NCBI GenBank assembly: GCA_047495785.1
Contig: JBLDXI010000011.1
Coordinates: 992,001-1,056,000, forward strand
Direction: 5' to 3'
Source: Lepidodermella squamata
Lineage: Eukaryota > Gastrotricha
DNA length: 64,000 bases
This document shows positions 1 to 11,600 of the stretch, one piece after another (the first letter of the stretch is position 1; each line of letters opens with the position of its first letter). A program made the translations under genes and the position numbers. Below the pieces are notes generated by a model that saw only the letters and a program-made list of their open reading frames with translations, had not been told where the DNA came from and did not search any database.

Positions 1-528
1 CTAGGCCTAGTAAGGTCGTTGTTTCTGCACCAGCGTGATCTACAGGATTTGGGTCTTCAGCTGTCTGACTTCTTGCGCTGCACCTAAAGCGTGGGTACGA
101 GAACGTGGTATCGATGCGCTTTTTTGGGTCCATCGACACCCGGTGCGACTGCGCCCACTCGGTTGCGTTTGCCTCTGCGATGTCGACGTTGGCCTGTGAT
201 GAGCTGCCGAAGTTAAAATCGTCGGCGAACGTGTAAGGCTCTGGTGGGTCGTAGTCGATTTCTTTATTCGGCCGGGTCACCGAGCGACTAATTCCACCAT
301 AGAATACGAGCCATAGCGATGGTCCTAGTGCGCTGCCCTGGCATATTCCTGCGGCTTCTGGACGATCACTTGATGCTGCACCCGCCACTAGTACGCGGAA
401 ACATCCATCAGTTAGGAATGATCGAATGAGGGCATGGACTTTTCCTCGGATGCCGGCTCTCCACAGTATTTCGAGCAGCAGCGTGCAGATCGATTCAATA
501 TCTGCGTATCGATTTTCGAATTCTAAGA
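1..528 (-). pseudogene. LINE reverse transcriptase fragment, cut by window edge
   Basis: The minus strand stays open for about 500 bases and reads as the middle of a LINE reverse transcriptase. A palm segment ends in GICQGSALGPSLWLVFY, and about 45 residues later comes the polymerase box YTFADDFNFGSS. The family normally has a (V/C)PQGS-x-LGPLLF motif and a (Y/F)ADD box, so the match is good. The piece has no start codon, begins abruptly near 528 and runs off the window at 1, so its true 3' end is not visible. It lies head to head with the plus-strand LINE that starts at 645. It is probably a 5'-truncated dead copy; the clade cannot be assigned. Confidence 0.75.
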
Positions 529-644
529 TTTCTTAATACATTTAATTGCTGAGGAGCGTACTCCCAGATTATTTATTCCAATCTCGAACAACTGGTGTCA
601 TCGCTCACTAAAACCTGCTAACTACCGATTACCAGCTTGGCGAG

Positions 645-3600
645 ATGAATCCTGAATCCTTTCTGTTGTTGTCGATTTTCGGCTTGACAACGACGCTATG
701 GATTGTCGACGTGTCGATAATGGGGTCGTCTTCCAATGTTGCCCTCAATACTTGGACAAGTTTCAATGGAAAGACGAACACTATCATGCCACACGTGGCA
801 CGAGCTGAAAGCGTGTTGCCAATCACGTGTTGTCTACAACCGATCAAAACAACAACGACGGCTGCTACTGTGAAACCGGACCATACCCAACCTCACCCTC
901 GAGTGATAGTGGCCAGGACAGCACCGCCAAATGGCGAACATCTGCTCGTTTTCTTCACAACGATTCCGCGAAACCCATTCACAGCACCGGATTCTAGCTC
1001 ACGTAAAAACTTTCTTTGCTTATTTATGATGCTTCTACTCCGAAGTGGAGACATAAACTTAAATCCCGGTCCTGAAAACAAACTGGTTCTATTTACGGAA
1101 ATTACGAAATTAACTCGATCAAATGACTCATATTTTTCTATTCAATGCTTCAATCTGCGAGGACTACGTAGCAAAATATTTTATATGCTCTCATTTCTCG
1201 ATGTTATAAGGCCCGACGTTCTGATGTTTTGTGAAGTGAATATGCCTGACGTTAGCGAAGTAAGCAAAAATAGGCCTAGTGCGATTGCTAGCGACATTGA
1301 AGAAAATTTCCCCTCTCACAAAGGCTACTGGAAACTACGTCCGGCAACGGACAATGTGAATCAGAACGTGGGTGGTGGAGTTGGAATTCTTGTAAGCAAA
1401 TCGTACCTTGTGTTAGATGATGCCTCTATTCCTTGTGCTTACATTGAGAATGTCACTGTTCTTGTAAAGGCTGATAAAGGAGGAACCACTGCTATCACCT
1501 GTGTCTACAGACCAAAATTCACTGAACCAACCGACGATGATTACTTTTTACTTCATGATCTCTTTGCGAAAGTTAAGGCCCGTTTTCCGACTGCTCAAAA
1601 TAACGTTTTTGGGGGTGATTTTAACCTAAATCTCATGAATATTGACAATGAACACGACTTCAAGGGAGTTATCAGCCCGCTGGGACTAGAATTGAGCTTT
1701 ACAAGAACAATAACTAGGCCAGCTTCGAATACAATGCTCGACTACTTTTGTACAAATTTTAGTTCGAAAAAAATCGCGCTCACAGGAGCGACCGAAGGAG
1801 TTAGCGATCATCGAGGAATCGCCATGGTGGTAACAACAGAAAAACCAACGATTGCTGAGCAATTGAATTCCCTCGGCAAGGATTACTCAAAACTAAACAA
1901 ATACCGATTTGTGGACGGGCTGCGCAAACGACTAAACTACCCCTTTTCATCAGACAAGAGCGCTGAACAACTTCTTGAAGAATTGAATAGGGCGATTGTT
2001 GACACGATAGCGGAAACAGTGCCAGATCGGAAAACAGCTAGTAAGAAAAAGGTTGCGCCTAAGGAAACCTGCGAACGGGATATAAATGCACTATTATCGT
2101 CTCGCGAAAAACTGCGATGTGACCAAAGACACCGTCGCCGAGTAAGACGTGCAAGGTATTGCCGCCAGGTAGCTGAAGCGGGTAGAAATTCGGGAAAAAT
2201 GTGGAGGGTAATAGAAAATTTTAGGCCTCGGAAAAGCAAGGCGTCCAATTTCTCACATCTGGATACTGCCCAATCGATTTCAAAGGCTAACGAATTTAAT
2301 TCCTATTTCGCAAGCTTAGGGCAATTAACTGCTGAGTCTATCGATACACCTGAGAACACCAGTAGGAGACCTGCGCCAGATTCGCGTTTTCACTTTCAAA
2401 CGATACCAGTGGCTACCGTGAAGCAATGTTTAAACAACTTATCGACAACTAAGCCTACAACCGCCTCGGACGGAGTCCCTGAATGCGTTCTTAAATCGCT
2501 GGGAGATTTCTTAGCACCTCACCTCGCTCTAATATTCAACAAAATTCTGATCGAACGTAGGATACCGAATGCTTGGAAAACCGCTACTGTCACTCCGATA
2601 CACAAAGATGGACCTAAAAACTTAGTCAGCAACTACAGGCCTATTTCCATTCTATCACCACTACTCCGCACTTTCGAGCGATGTCTGTCAATTCAAATTA
2701 AGACGTATCTTCATAGGATCGACTTTCTGTCGCAATCACAATTCGGGTTTAGAAAATTTCATTCCACTGATACCTGCTTAGCTAAAATGACAACAGACTG
2801 GCGTACCGCCCTGGACAATGGACTTACTACAGCAGTAATTAGCATAGACATGAGCAAGGCTTTTGATACTTTGAGTACTGTTGGGATCCTAAACTCTCTG
2901 GTAAGCGCAGGATTCGACCAATCAGCTATCGACCTCATAACTAGCTACCTCTCTGACCGCCAGCAAATAACCAAAATAAACAAGCAATACTCAGAAACTG
3001 CTACGCTCAGACATGGCGTTCCCCAGGGCTCTGTGCTTGGGCCGCTACTGTTTATCATCTATATTAATGAACTCCCGAGTGCTTCCGAAAAATCGTACGT
3101 GGTACAGTACGCAGACGACACAACAATATATTTTTCCGCAAAAAATGACTCCGAAGTCCAGGCCACACTGCAGAAGGACATAGACGAAGTTGTAAAATGG
3201 CTGGGCAGCAACTCACTGAAAGTAAACGGGAAAAAATCCCAATTGATGATTATCTCTTACAGTTCATCAGAACCAAAAATTGAAATCAAAATCGATGGGA
3301 AGAAAATCGATCAGACAAACTCGATGACATTGCTGGGCGTCATTTTAGATAACAAACTAATTTTCAATGACCATGTCGAAAAGGCATGTGCTAAGGCGAG
3401 AAAAGGGCTTTTCGCACTGAAATTAGCAGCGCAAAATGGCTTAAACCGAAATTGTCTCAAAGCCATGGCAAATGGGCTCATCTTTTCGCATCTGCATTAC
3501 TGCGACACAGTTGTCGGTGAGGCATGTGATACGTCTTTGCAAAGAATGCAAAGCCTTCAAGATAAGGCTGTCCGTATAATCATGAACGCCCCAGATCATG

Positions 3601-4046
3601 CCGACGCTAAGACCTTACGAAAAGAATTGGGATGGCTAGACCTAAAGGGCAAACGAGGCGTTCATTTAGCCACCTTAATGTATCGCTGTTTGGTCGACCA
3701 AGCCCCCAAGTCCGTACAATCTATTTTTTCAGCAAATCAGGCCATTCGGCAAACACGTGGTGCCCGACTGACATTCAAAATTCCCAACATGCGGCTGAAA
3801 ACGGGTCAGATTAGCCTCGCTTATCGGGGTCCTACTTTTTTTAACAAACTTCCTTTGTACATACATTGTCCTTACCATCGTCCTATTGATATTCTTGCTT
3901 ATACTGAATTACCTCCGGCTTGTACTTGTGGATTTAATGCTTGCCACAGCGCGAACGCGTGCCGTCAAATTGTTTATAAACACCTGATTTCAATAACGGA
4001 TGAACGTGTATATAGCAAGCTGCTGTCGATCTCAAATAATTGTTAA
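645..4046 (+). CDS. CR1-group LINE polyprotein (endonuclease + reverse transcriptase)
   Basis: A 1133-residue uninterrupted ORF of a non-LTR retrotransposon. It starts with a hydrophobic stretch (residues about 6-22) that resembles a signal peptide. A second hydrophobic stretch leads into GDINLNPGP (about 135-143), which resembles a 2A ribosome-skipping motif with N in place of the usual E. The apurinic-type endonuclease follows (about 165-400), showing FNLRGL, FGGDFNLN and GVSDHR. The reverse transcriptase (about 600-880) shows HGVPQGSVLGPLLF and YADDTTIY (YADD at 822-825). A C-terminal domain typical of CR1/L2/jockey-group elements ends the protein. The ATG at 645 is the first in a long open frame. 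The intact frame suggests recent activity. No separate ORF1 is seen, so it may be lost or lie within the long N-terminal region. The clade call comes from motif layout only. Confidence 0.9.
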   Translation: MNPESFLLLSIFGLTTTLWIVDVSIMGSSSNVALNTWTSFNGKTNTIMPHVARAESVLPITCCLQPIKTTTTAATVKPDHTQPHPRVIVARTAPPNGEHLLVFFTTIPRNPFTAPDSSSRKNFLCLFMMLLLRSGDINLNPGPENKLVLFTEITKLTRSNDSYFSIQCFNLRGLRSKIFYMLSFLDVIRPDVLMFCEVNMPDVSEVSKNRPSAIASDIEENFPSHKGYWKLRPATDNVNQNVGGGVGILVSKSYLVLDDASIPCAYIENVTVLVKADKGGTTAITCVYRPKFTEPTDDDYFLLHDLFAKVKARFPTAQNNVFGGDFNLNLMNIDNEHDFKGVISPLGLELSFTRTITRPASNTMLDYFCTNFSSKKIALTGATEGVSDHRGIAMVVTTEKPTIAEQLNSLGKDYSKLNKYRFVDGLRKRLNYPFSSDKSAEQLLEELNRAIVDTIAETVPDRKTASKKKVAPKETCERDINALLSSREKLRCDQRHRRRVRRARYCRQVAEAGRNSGKMWRVIENFRPRKSKASNFSHLDTAQSISKANEFNSYFASLGQLTAESIDTPENTSRRPAPDSRFHFQTIPVATVKQCLNNLSTTKPTTASDGVPECVLKSLGDFLAPHLALIFNKILIERRIPNAWKTATVTPIHKDGPKNLVSNYRPISILSPLLRTFERCLSIQIKTYLHRIDFLSQSQFGFRKFHSTDTCLAKMTTDWRTALDNGLTTAVISIDMSKAFDTLSTVGILNSLVSAGFDQSAIDLITSYLSDRQQITKINKQYSETATLRHGVPQGSVLGPLLFIIYINELPSASEKSYVVQYADDTTIYFSAKNDSEVQATLQKDIDEVVKWLGSNSLKVNGKKSQLMIISYSSSEPKIEIKIDGKKIDQTNSMTLLGVILDNKLIFNDHVEKACAKARKGLFALKLAAQNGLNRNCLKAMANGLIFSHLHYCDTVVGEACDTSLQRMQSLQDKAVRIIMNAPDHADAKTLRKELGWLDLKGKRGVHLATLMYRCLVDQAPKSVQSIFSANQAIRQTRGARLTFKIPNMRLKTGQISLAYRGPTFFNKLPLYIHCPYHRPIDILAYTELPPACTCGFNACHSANACRQIVYKHLISITDERVYSKLLSISNNC

Positions 4047-4192
4047 TTTTTTGTACATCTACTTGACTCTTGAATTCTGAACAGGACCGAATAATCATGA
4101 CTTGTTGCTACCTTTTTTCTCATTGACAATTTTTTATAACCGAGCTCTCAACTGTGGGATAAATGCTCTTAAATAAATAAATAAATAAATCA
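4047..4192 (+). repeat. LINE 3' UTR and (AAAT)n tail
   Basis: A short AT-rich 3' UTR follows the LINE stop codon and ends in a run of AAAT units at about 4170-4190, a usual 3' terminus for this LINE group. The second LINE ends in the same kind of run near 12232-12250, which supports a shared family. Confidence 0.75.
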
Positions 4193-4268
4193 ATGCGTCG
4201 CTCGCCTGGATTTTCAGCTTACGCTAGGCTAATCTTGTCTAATAATTTTGATTATCTTGTTAATTGCA

Positions 4269-4890
4269 ATGAGACACATTACTGCTTTTTTCTCGCCTAT
4301 ACCGAAACAAACTTTTCACGTGACAAGAGAAGATGCCCCGACCGTACCGTTGACTTCATTAACTGCTGCGAACGCGGCTATTTCTGAAAACATCGACAAT
4401 TTCGGCACGCCCATCACTACTAGCAACCGCGTCGGCAAGAAATATATCTGGCTGACTGAAGAGCAATGATTCCAGATCGCGAAAGTAGCGGCCGAAGACG
4501 GGCCGGCCACAGCCGCCTGCAAGTTTTCGCCAATTGTCGGCTCGCGGCTAAACGAGTCAACGTGTCGCAGCATTAGGGACCAGTATCGTGCGCGCCTCAA
4601 AGCTACTGCCGCTAACGAAATTCCTGAAGAAGTGACTAGCCTTCCCAAGGAATTCGGTGCTTCTCTTATGTTGCCTGATTCGACAGATCAGCACATTCAG
4701 GAGGTAAGACGCTGTTATTACCAATTATCACCGAGTTTCGCCAGACAATTCGCCGCCTCGCACTCGAAAACGGCGTTCCGCCGGAGCTTGTTATCAATTT
4801 CGACCAGATGGGCTGTAAACTCGTTCCTGTTGGTGATTGGACAATGGTCGATTGGACAACTGTCGAATCACGCGAAGAAACAACTCGCTG
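4269..4890 (+). pseudogene. pogo-like (Tc1/mariner superfamily) transposase, decayed
   Basis: Reading across frames gives the order seen in animal pogo-like transposases. First comes an N-terminal leader (MRHITAFFSPIPKQ). Then an HTH-type region contains AKVAAEDGPATAACKFSP, LNESTCRSIRDQYRA and EVTSLPKEFG. After a gap comes the start of the DDE domain, VPPELVINFDQMGCKLVP, whose first catalytic Asp sits in NFDQ. It is broken by an in-frame TGA at 4467-4469 and at least one frame change near 4690-4710. The later catalytic residues are missing, so the copy is dead. It starts directly at the A-rich tail of the LINE. Identification rests on motif order. Confidence 0.7.
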
Positions 4891-4914
4891 AGTGCTATCG
4901 TCTATCGTCCGCAC

Positions 4915-5091
4915 ATCGATGCGGACGGTTTCATAACCGTATTTATTACTTCTTGCTCTCGTCAAATTAATTCCAATGACTGCGGCCTTTATGTAATCGC
5001 TAATTTAGCCGAAATTGCCCATGATCGCCATCCATCTACATTGTGTGACCACAACACAATGGAAACCGGGCAGAGGGTGTGGCAAGGTCAT
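4915..5091 (+). pseudogene. Ulp1/C48 cysteine-protease-like fragment
   Basis: In the +1 frame the stretch SRQINSNDCGLYVIANLAEI matches the Gln...Asp-Cys-Gly core of Ulp1-type (C48) proteases, in which the Cys is catalytic and the Gln forms the oxyanion hole. The His/Asp half of the catalytic set is not visible. It follows the pogo fragment by a few bases, so it is either the captured C-terminus of a transposon or a second remnant. Many DNA transposons carry Ulp1-like domains. The span is only about 55 residues and ends in non-matching sequence. Confidence 0.5.
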
Positions 5092-5121
5092 TTTTTTCAT
5101 AAATATAAAATAATTTATTAG

Positions 5122-5868
5122 TGGATCGCACGACGGAAATGTTTCATTCCGGAGTCATTAGCAACGATAAATTGACCAATCAGCGTGCGCGCCAAGGTTC
5201 AACTTAGCAGTGGTTCCACAATGTAATGTAAATTTTAATCCGTCCAAGATTCGTTTTTTTGCAAAAAATTGTTTCGCAAACAAATCTCTTAGCTTATTTC
5301 CCAGCACGTCAATCATTGCGCATCCGCCCGCTTTCCCTCTGAAAATCGAGGTTCCACGAAATTTAATTGTACGAAATAATGCCTTTATTATTGCGGTGTT
5401 TTATCTACGTCGTATCTTTCATGTTTTAGCCTCGATTTTGTAACATTTGTGCACACAAGCCTCAGCCTGTTGCGTAATTACGCCACGCTTCAAATATGGG
5501 GCTTTTTGGTTCCTTCAAAACTGCAGTAAGTTTCGAAAAAAGATGAAAATGACAGTAAACGGCGTTTTCAGGCAGTTTCCTGCAATTACCACTGGAACTT
5601 CGCAGTATTTCGCAAAAAACGTGCACTTAATGCTCAGGGTATGATTGTACGGTATCCAGCATCCAGCCGTAGTTGATAGTACGGCTTGCAGTATATATGA
5701 TAACACAGCATAGTACTGTTGTACAAAGTACTGTCAGACATATGAAAATGCTGCTAAACTGATATCTCTTTGTCGACGCATCCCATATCTAATGCACTGT
5801 TGGGGATTTTCTTTGAAATCAAAATCAAAATCAAATCCACCGCCCTCTAAAATAATCTCCTGATCCCT
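5122..5868. other. non-coding stretch with a GTAC-rich patch
   Basis: No supportable gene. At 5640-5745 there is a dense patch of GTAC, AGTACT and TGTAC motifs resembling a longer patch at 13450-13745. A small palindrome-rich repeat is likely. The rest is AT-rich and unremarkable. Confidence 0.5.
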
Positions 5869-6332
5869 GTCGTAGTCTAATAAGCAATTTAGTTGGATTG
5901 GGAATCCAACTAGTTTTTTGCCAATTTGCTCAAAAAACTAGTTGAATATCCTGTAATAATGAATCCTATACCAAGCATTTGGCTCAAATGTCAAACTATT
6001 ATGCAACTTCGCGAAAATGTAGAGAACTCAGCCCTGAAGACGATCGGGAGTGGTTTTCTTGGCTGTTCTGTCACTTGTATTTCGCTGAGAGTGCAATAAC
6101 TCCACCTTAAAGAATTTAATTTTCCTGAATGAAATATGGCGCAAAAATACCTAAAAATGCATTTCCAACACTGTTGGACGCTATCAATCTAGTGGGTTGT
6201 TAAAAACCTCAGCCCCCTACAGGGAGGTAATGTTTTACGCAATAAATGTGTTTCATTGCATTATAAACTGGTTTTTGAAAGGTTTGCCTATTAAACTCCA
6301 ATCCAACTAAATTGCTTATATTAGACCACGAC
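5869..6332. mobile_element. 464-bp MITE with terminal inverted repeats and internal hairpin
   Basis: The first about 32 bases (from 5869, GTCGTAGTCTAATA...) reappear as their reverse complement at 6299-6332, apart from one substitution and a 2-base insertion. Both copies share the block AGCAATTTAGTTGGATTGG. Just inside the left end, a 14-base arm beginning CAACTAGTTTTTTG pairs with its exact complement after a 10-base loop (about 5907-5944). There is no ORF. The flanks (GATCCCT and ATATGCT) show no clear target-site duplication, so the superfamily cannot be given. Confidence 0.75.
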
Positions 6333-7200
6333 ATATGCTAGATGCTAGAATCAACCCCAAAAACGCGGGAAAACATGTCCAAGAAACTTGCTGCCCGAAA
6401 TCTAGCATTGGGCTTCATTGTTATCAAGTTTTAACTCGTATCACAGATCATTTCAACTCGAAATTTCCAGGGCTGCAAAACCTGCGCACTTTCTCAAAAT
6501 GTTGACCCATTTCAGCAAATCTTTCGGCAATTTACGGTAATTTTTCAAAAATTTCCCGCACGCCAAGTGCGCTATTTTCGCATGTTTTGCATCCCTGGAA
6601 ATTTCTGATGAATTTCTGTATGTTTGCACATACGGGTCACTTTCCCCATAATGTTTATTGCCGGAATCCCTAAAATCAAGCTTTGTTGCCCCATCAAATC
6701 TTTATTCTTCAAAATCCATCCCTGAACTAAAATCACAGCCAAAAAACGGTAAAATAAAATCTGCCGCCCTAACAGGTAAAAGTTCGCCCTCGTTTAATCT
6801 CAGCCCTCATTTAATAATAGCGCGCCCTCGTTTTGAAGAGGCGCGCCCTCAAAGTAAACAAAGTCGCTCTCGTTGGTTCACCACCACCGCCCAATTTCAT
6901 TTATTCAACTTGGGCGGCTTTTAGCTCATTTTTCATTTAAATCAGTTCTCCGCAAACTCGGATTTTTTTCCGGCCGCGGCTGGCTGGGCAGTTTCTCAAA
7001 TAATTGCTGGAACGCGGCCGGATGCCTTAGTTTCGCATGATCAAAACCCGACAATCAGCTTGTTTTGCACTATTTTCAGCCAAAATTGTGGCCGGAGTTA
7101 AGGCTTTCCGGCCGCCAAAAATGCCGATGGTGAAAAACGTTTGCGAAGCACTGATATCAAATATGAAATGTTCGAATAAGACGTTGATGATAGCAGCTGA
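6333..7200. repeat. non-coding, contains a GCCCTC-type dispersed repeat
   Basis: No gene. At about 6765-6860 the motifs CGCCCTC, GCGCGCCCTC and AAAAGTTCGCCC recur. The reverse-complement version (GGGCGA, GGCGAACTTTTACC) is found at 12590-12780. The two patches therefore look like diverged copies of one dispersed repeat in opposite orientation on either side of the second LINE. Confidence 0.45.
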
Positions 7201-7206
7201 TCAGTG

Positions 7207-7310
7207 CTGTTGATTTGATTTGATTTGATTTGACCATTATTTTCTGGAGTATAGATTTGATTTGATTTGATTTGAGAAATTGTACCCTTGATTTGATTTG
7301 ATTTTGTGTG
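7207..7310. repeat. TTGAT microsatellite, block 1
   Basis: Three runs of the pentanucleotide TTGAT (TTGATTTGATTTGA) are separated by unique sequence. This is imperfect simple-sequence DNA with no coding potential. Confidence 0.85.
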
Positions 7311-7835
7311 GACACTTTTTCATTAAATCAATGCTATATAGGCAACGAACGCGGATGTACGAAATTGGCATTAGTGCGCCTGCGTCTATTGGCTCGTCGC
7401 ACGTGAACCTATGCTCGGCCGCACGTGAACCAACAGTTGATGTCCATCATGATTAGCTGTAACGCGATTGGTTGCTCATGTGGGGACTCACTAATATTTC
7501 CTAAATATGAAATCTGCCGCGCCATTGGCTGGATAGCTCATGTTTACCTGTTAACAAGTTAAAAATTGCGCTGCTGCTGTCTCAACGCTATCAGTTGATG
7601 CCCGTAAACAAATTGTAACGACAATCTATTGGCTATCAAGTTTTCCTAAGTAAATAAGCTACCCTTACTACACGTGTGTGCAGGTGTATCGTAACGCTAT
7701 TGGCGGAATGGTTGGCTCGCAATCGCACACGCACCGCGCGTTAATGCTATCCCAAACTAAGGCCTCAATAATTAAAGTCTAATATCAGTCCTAAGACCGC
7801 ATAAGCTCTTTCGCCATTTTCTTCAAAGAAAACAG
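7311..7835. other. non-coding, nothing recognised
   Basis: AT-rich DNA between the two TTGAT blocks. Phrases such as 'attggct' and 'cacgtgaac' recur several times (for example near 7380-7430), which suggests old duplication. I see no ORF, RNA gene or clear terminal repeat. Confidence 0.5.
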
Positions 7836-7839
7836 CTTT

Positions 7840-7960
7840 AATTTGATTTGATTTGATTTGAATGGGAATGATTTGAAGCTAAAACTAATGGTGGTGATTT
7901 GATTTGATTTGATTTGACTTTTTAACATGTGAGATTTCATTTGATTTTGATTTGAAAAAC
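7840..7960. repeat. TTGAT microsatellite, block 2
   Basis: Further TTGATTTGATT runs at 7840-7861, 7898-7918 and 7935-7955, with a decaying edge of TTTGATTTTGATTTG. Same motif as block 1 about 550 bp upstream. Confidence 0.85.
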
Positions 7961-8035
7961 CTGAGACGAAAATAGAAGATTTGATTGCTAATCAAATCAA
8001 TTCAACAGCACTGCAGCTGATGGGCGATAGTACCT

Positions 8036-8142
8036 AATAGCACGGTCTACCATAGCACTTGGAGTAATAGTACATTCCTCCAAGCTTATAACACTACACG
8101 TTATAGCTTGGAGTAATAGTGTCTATTCCTCCAAGCGTTATA
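8036..8142. repeat. pair of short hairpins in direct repeat
   Basis: The unit CTTGGAGTAATAGT...ATTCCTCCAAG occurs twice (about 8059-8085 and 8109-8138). Each unit can fold because CTTGGAG pairs with CTCCAAG. Both lie in an AT-rich non-coding stretch upstream of the second LINE and may be the edge of a foldback element. Confidence 0.6.
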
Positions 8143-8651
8143 GGTTAGTTGTTGAGCGATCTGATAGCGATCGCTATTCGTAATTGGTCTTAGCTCTTAA
8201 ATAGCATTATTATTCTAATAGCTGTTAGACAAACTGAACAGCCAAGTTAGTTCCTATTTATTACAGGTAGTAACTGCATGTTGCGCGTTGTGATCTTAGC
8301 GGCCCAGTTTAGTGACCGGACATCGAGTCCTTCAAACGTAGCTGATCCGGCGTGTAAACACTCGAACGCAGATAATTCCTTGATCCCCGGCAAGTCGCTT
8401 TAACGCGGCGAGCTTGCAACAACCTTCGACAGGCGTGCGAGGGGCGCAGCGGGTGTGTGAACTTCAACGCGGTGTGCAAGTAGTAATAAAATGCTTGAAG
8501 AGACAATATCTGCGATTGAATATTAAATTTTCTGAGGGGACGGCTCTGACCGTTGACGATTAAATATTGTATATACTTCTCGAAACTAACATCGACTACG
8601 TCAACTACGGCAAGCGAAGTTGTGGATCGGCTGCCTGGCAATCAATCGAAG

Positions 8652-11600
8652 ATGAGGCAGCTTCCATCCAACCCTAATAGGTTGGCTCTCGTGACAACGC
8701 TGTCATTTTTGCTGGCTTTCCTATCAGTCGTCACCTCTTCGGCAGTGATTCCTCCCCCCTCGGTACAGACCGGGCTCGAGGTTGCCCTGGTTTCCGAGAC
8801 AGCGGCAAGTCAAAATCCAGGTCAGACGGACAATTTTGAATTTTTGAATTTCATATCGGTTATGACGCCATTCGTAAACAACACCGAGGCCAAGCACGTG
8901 CCGCTCATGAAAATAATTCTTCTACTCGAAAGGATGCATCAGCTTGAAATTTGTTGCCCCATCAGTGTGCTTCCTAGCAACGGCGTGCTCAGATACGGCG
9001 TCACTAGCAACAGCGGCCCATCGGCCACTACTATCCACGACGGTAGAACAACGGAAACGCTAACTCAGGAATGGCTTTCAATATTCTTCTGCTTCGCTGC
9101 GCGTGACCCCTTCCGCCAAGTTACTCGCCAGCGAGGTTTCATTTTGTTGATGTTGCTAATCTCGGGACTGTCACCGAACCCGGGACCGACTCAACCAGCT
9201 CAACTGGTACCGCCAACAATGGATCACCAGGAACTAGTTGGATCGCGCTTTGCTCCGAACCTGCACTGCTTCGTGCAAGCAAATCTCAATGGCTTATTAA
9301 CAAAAGACAAGCTTCCGAACCTAGCAGAGTTTGCGGAAGTAGTCCGTCCAACAGCAATCTTTCTTGGCGAGGTCAAAGTGCTGGATGGCTGCATGCCAAA
9401 ATATGTTGACGACGCATTTGCAGAGAACTTCAGCGTTCCTGAGGACCCATATTTCGGCTACGAATGTTTTTGGAAAGGTCGAGCGCATTCGGGTGGTGGA
9501 GGCGTCGGCTTACTGGTCTACAAAACACACGCGGTGGTTGTCGAACGATCGCTGTCATCGAAAGTCTTTGAAAATTATCAATGCGTTGTAACACTACCAT
9601 CCGGGAAAATTCTTTCTATGACCTCGATCTACAGGCGACCCAAGGGCTCCAGCGACGAGTTCAATAACAACGATGCCGACGATTTAGAGGAATTTCTTCT
9701 TCTCTGCAAAGACATCACGGCTGACTACCACATCATCGGCGGAGACTTCAACTGGAACCTACGTGACGTAAATGTTGCTAGCGCGATGACTAAAGTGTTT
9801 GCTGACTTCGATCTACGACCAGCCTACACCCAACTAGTAACCCGACCCGCGTCTGAGAAATGCCTAGATCACTTCTGGACCAACATTCCTCAGGCCGAAA
9901 TAGCGCAAACTGGCACGATCATGGGTCTCAGCGACCACTACGCGACATCGTTGGTTCTTGATAACGACGGCGAGGAAAAATCAAAACCCCCGACAAATTC
10001 AAAATTTCGCGACTACAACAGTGTTGATACTGAACGACTCAATCAACTACTACAGGAGAAACTTGCGACGGTCAACGAGTCGGACGATTGCGAAACTTTA
10101 TGGTCTCAAATCAAACTCCGGCTTCTAGCAGTGATGGACGAAGTGGCCCCGTTGATCGACAAAGAACAAGCTAAAAAGCGAAATCGCCAAGCCAAGAAGA
10201 AGCATTTTGATCCAACGCTCACGCGGCGACAACGTCAACGACAACGACGCAAGGCGCGCCGTGCTGGATATCGTCGACGAGTTAAGGAGGCTGGCAACGA
10301 CCCGCGAAAATTGTGGCGAATCGTCAAAGATTTCCGTCCCAAGCCAAAGAACCGCAACGTCTGGACGCAGCTATCAAGAGATGAGTCATTGCAAAAGGCC
10401 ACCAATTTTAATCTGTTCTTCTCACAAGCAGGAAAAATCGTGGCCGAAAGTCTCGGAGGCTGTCTGAACTTCGCAAGACGTAAACGAAGCTCAACGCCGT
10501 TTACGTTTCGACCTGTCTCGGTCACCGATGTCGAAAAAGCGATCGACAAACTGAGTTACAAGGCTACGACCGGGTTCGACGGCATTCCCGAGTGCATCGT
10601 GAAGATGGCAAAGCCTTCAATTGCTCGGCATCTCACAGAGCTCTTCAACTTGGCCATTCGAGATGGTGTCTTCATCAGTGATTGGAAAACGGCTATTGTC
10701 ACACCGCTGCATAAGTCCGGATCAAAGGCTGAGGTTGGGAATTTTAGGCCGATTTCGATCACTTCACCGCTAGCTCGTACGTTCGAGCGTTGCCTGGCAA
10801 CACAGCTGAAATATCATTTGCGAGCGATCAAATTCTTAACACCGGCACAACACGGATTTCGTCAATACCATTCGACTGACACCTGCGTGGCATCGTTCAC
10901 CGAACGCTGGCGACATCTACTTGACAAAGGAAACGTGGTTGGAGCCGTGTCGATCGACTTATCCAAAGCCTTCGACACGCTCCACCACGATGGGATTATC
11001 GAATCTCTCCGATCCGCTGGTGTAACGGAAAAGTCAATTCGCCTATTGATAAACTACTCGAGCAATCGCCGCCAAACCACGAAAATCAACGGCGAAGCAT
11101 CCCCGTTCGAGTCAATTGATTGCGGTGTGCCACAAGGATCGGTCCTTGGGCCACTCATGTTTACAATTTATGTAAACGACCTGCCTTTGATTTTAAGGAG
11201 ATGCGGTATAGCACAATACGCCGACGACATTACAATTTTTTACGGATCGAAGAACATCAACGAACTCCACTCAGTTCTGCAACTGGAACTTGACAGGGTA
11301 TGCGCATGGCTAAAACAGAACAGCCTCGCAGTAAATGGGAAAAAATCGCAATTCATGCTTCTCAAACCACACCTCTCGACAGCGCCCGATTTCAAGGTCA
11401 CAATCGGAGGAGTTGCGATAAAGCCGTCAGAAATCATGGATACCCTTGGTTTCAAAATTGACAACAAGCTACAATTCGATGAGCACGTCGAGATGGCCAA
11501 AGGCAAAGCCCGAAAAGGCCTGTTTGCTCTCAAACAAGCTGTCAACGCTGGAATCGATCGCAAAACTGCTGTTATGATGACAAATGGCCTCGTCGTCAGC

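Noticed and set aside
7207-7960. Possible CRISPR-like array
   Set aside because: The repeats are a 5-bp microsatellite with no unique spacers of constant length, and the DNA is eukaryotic.
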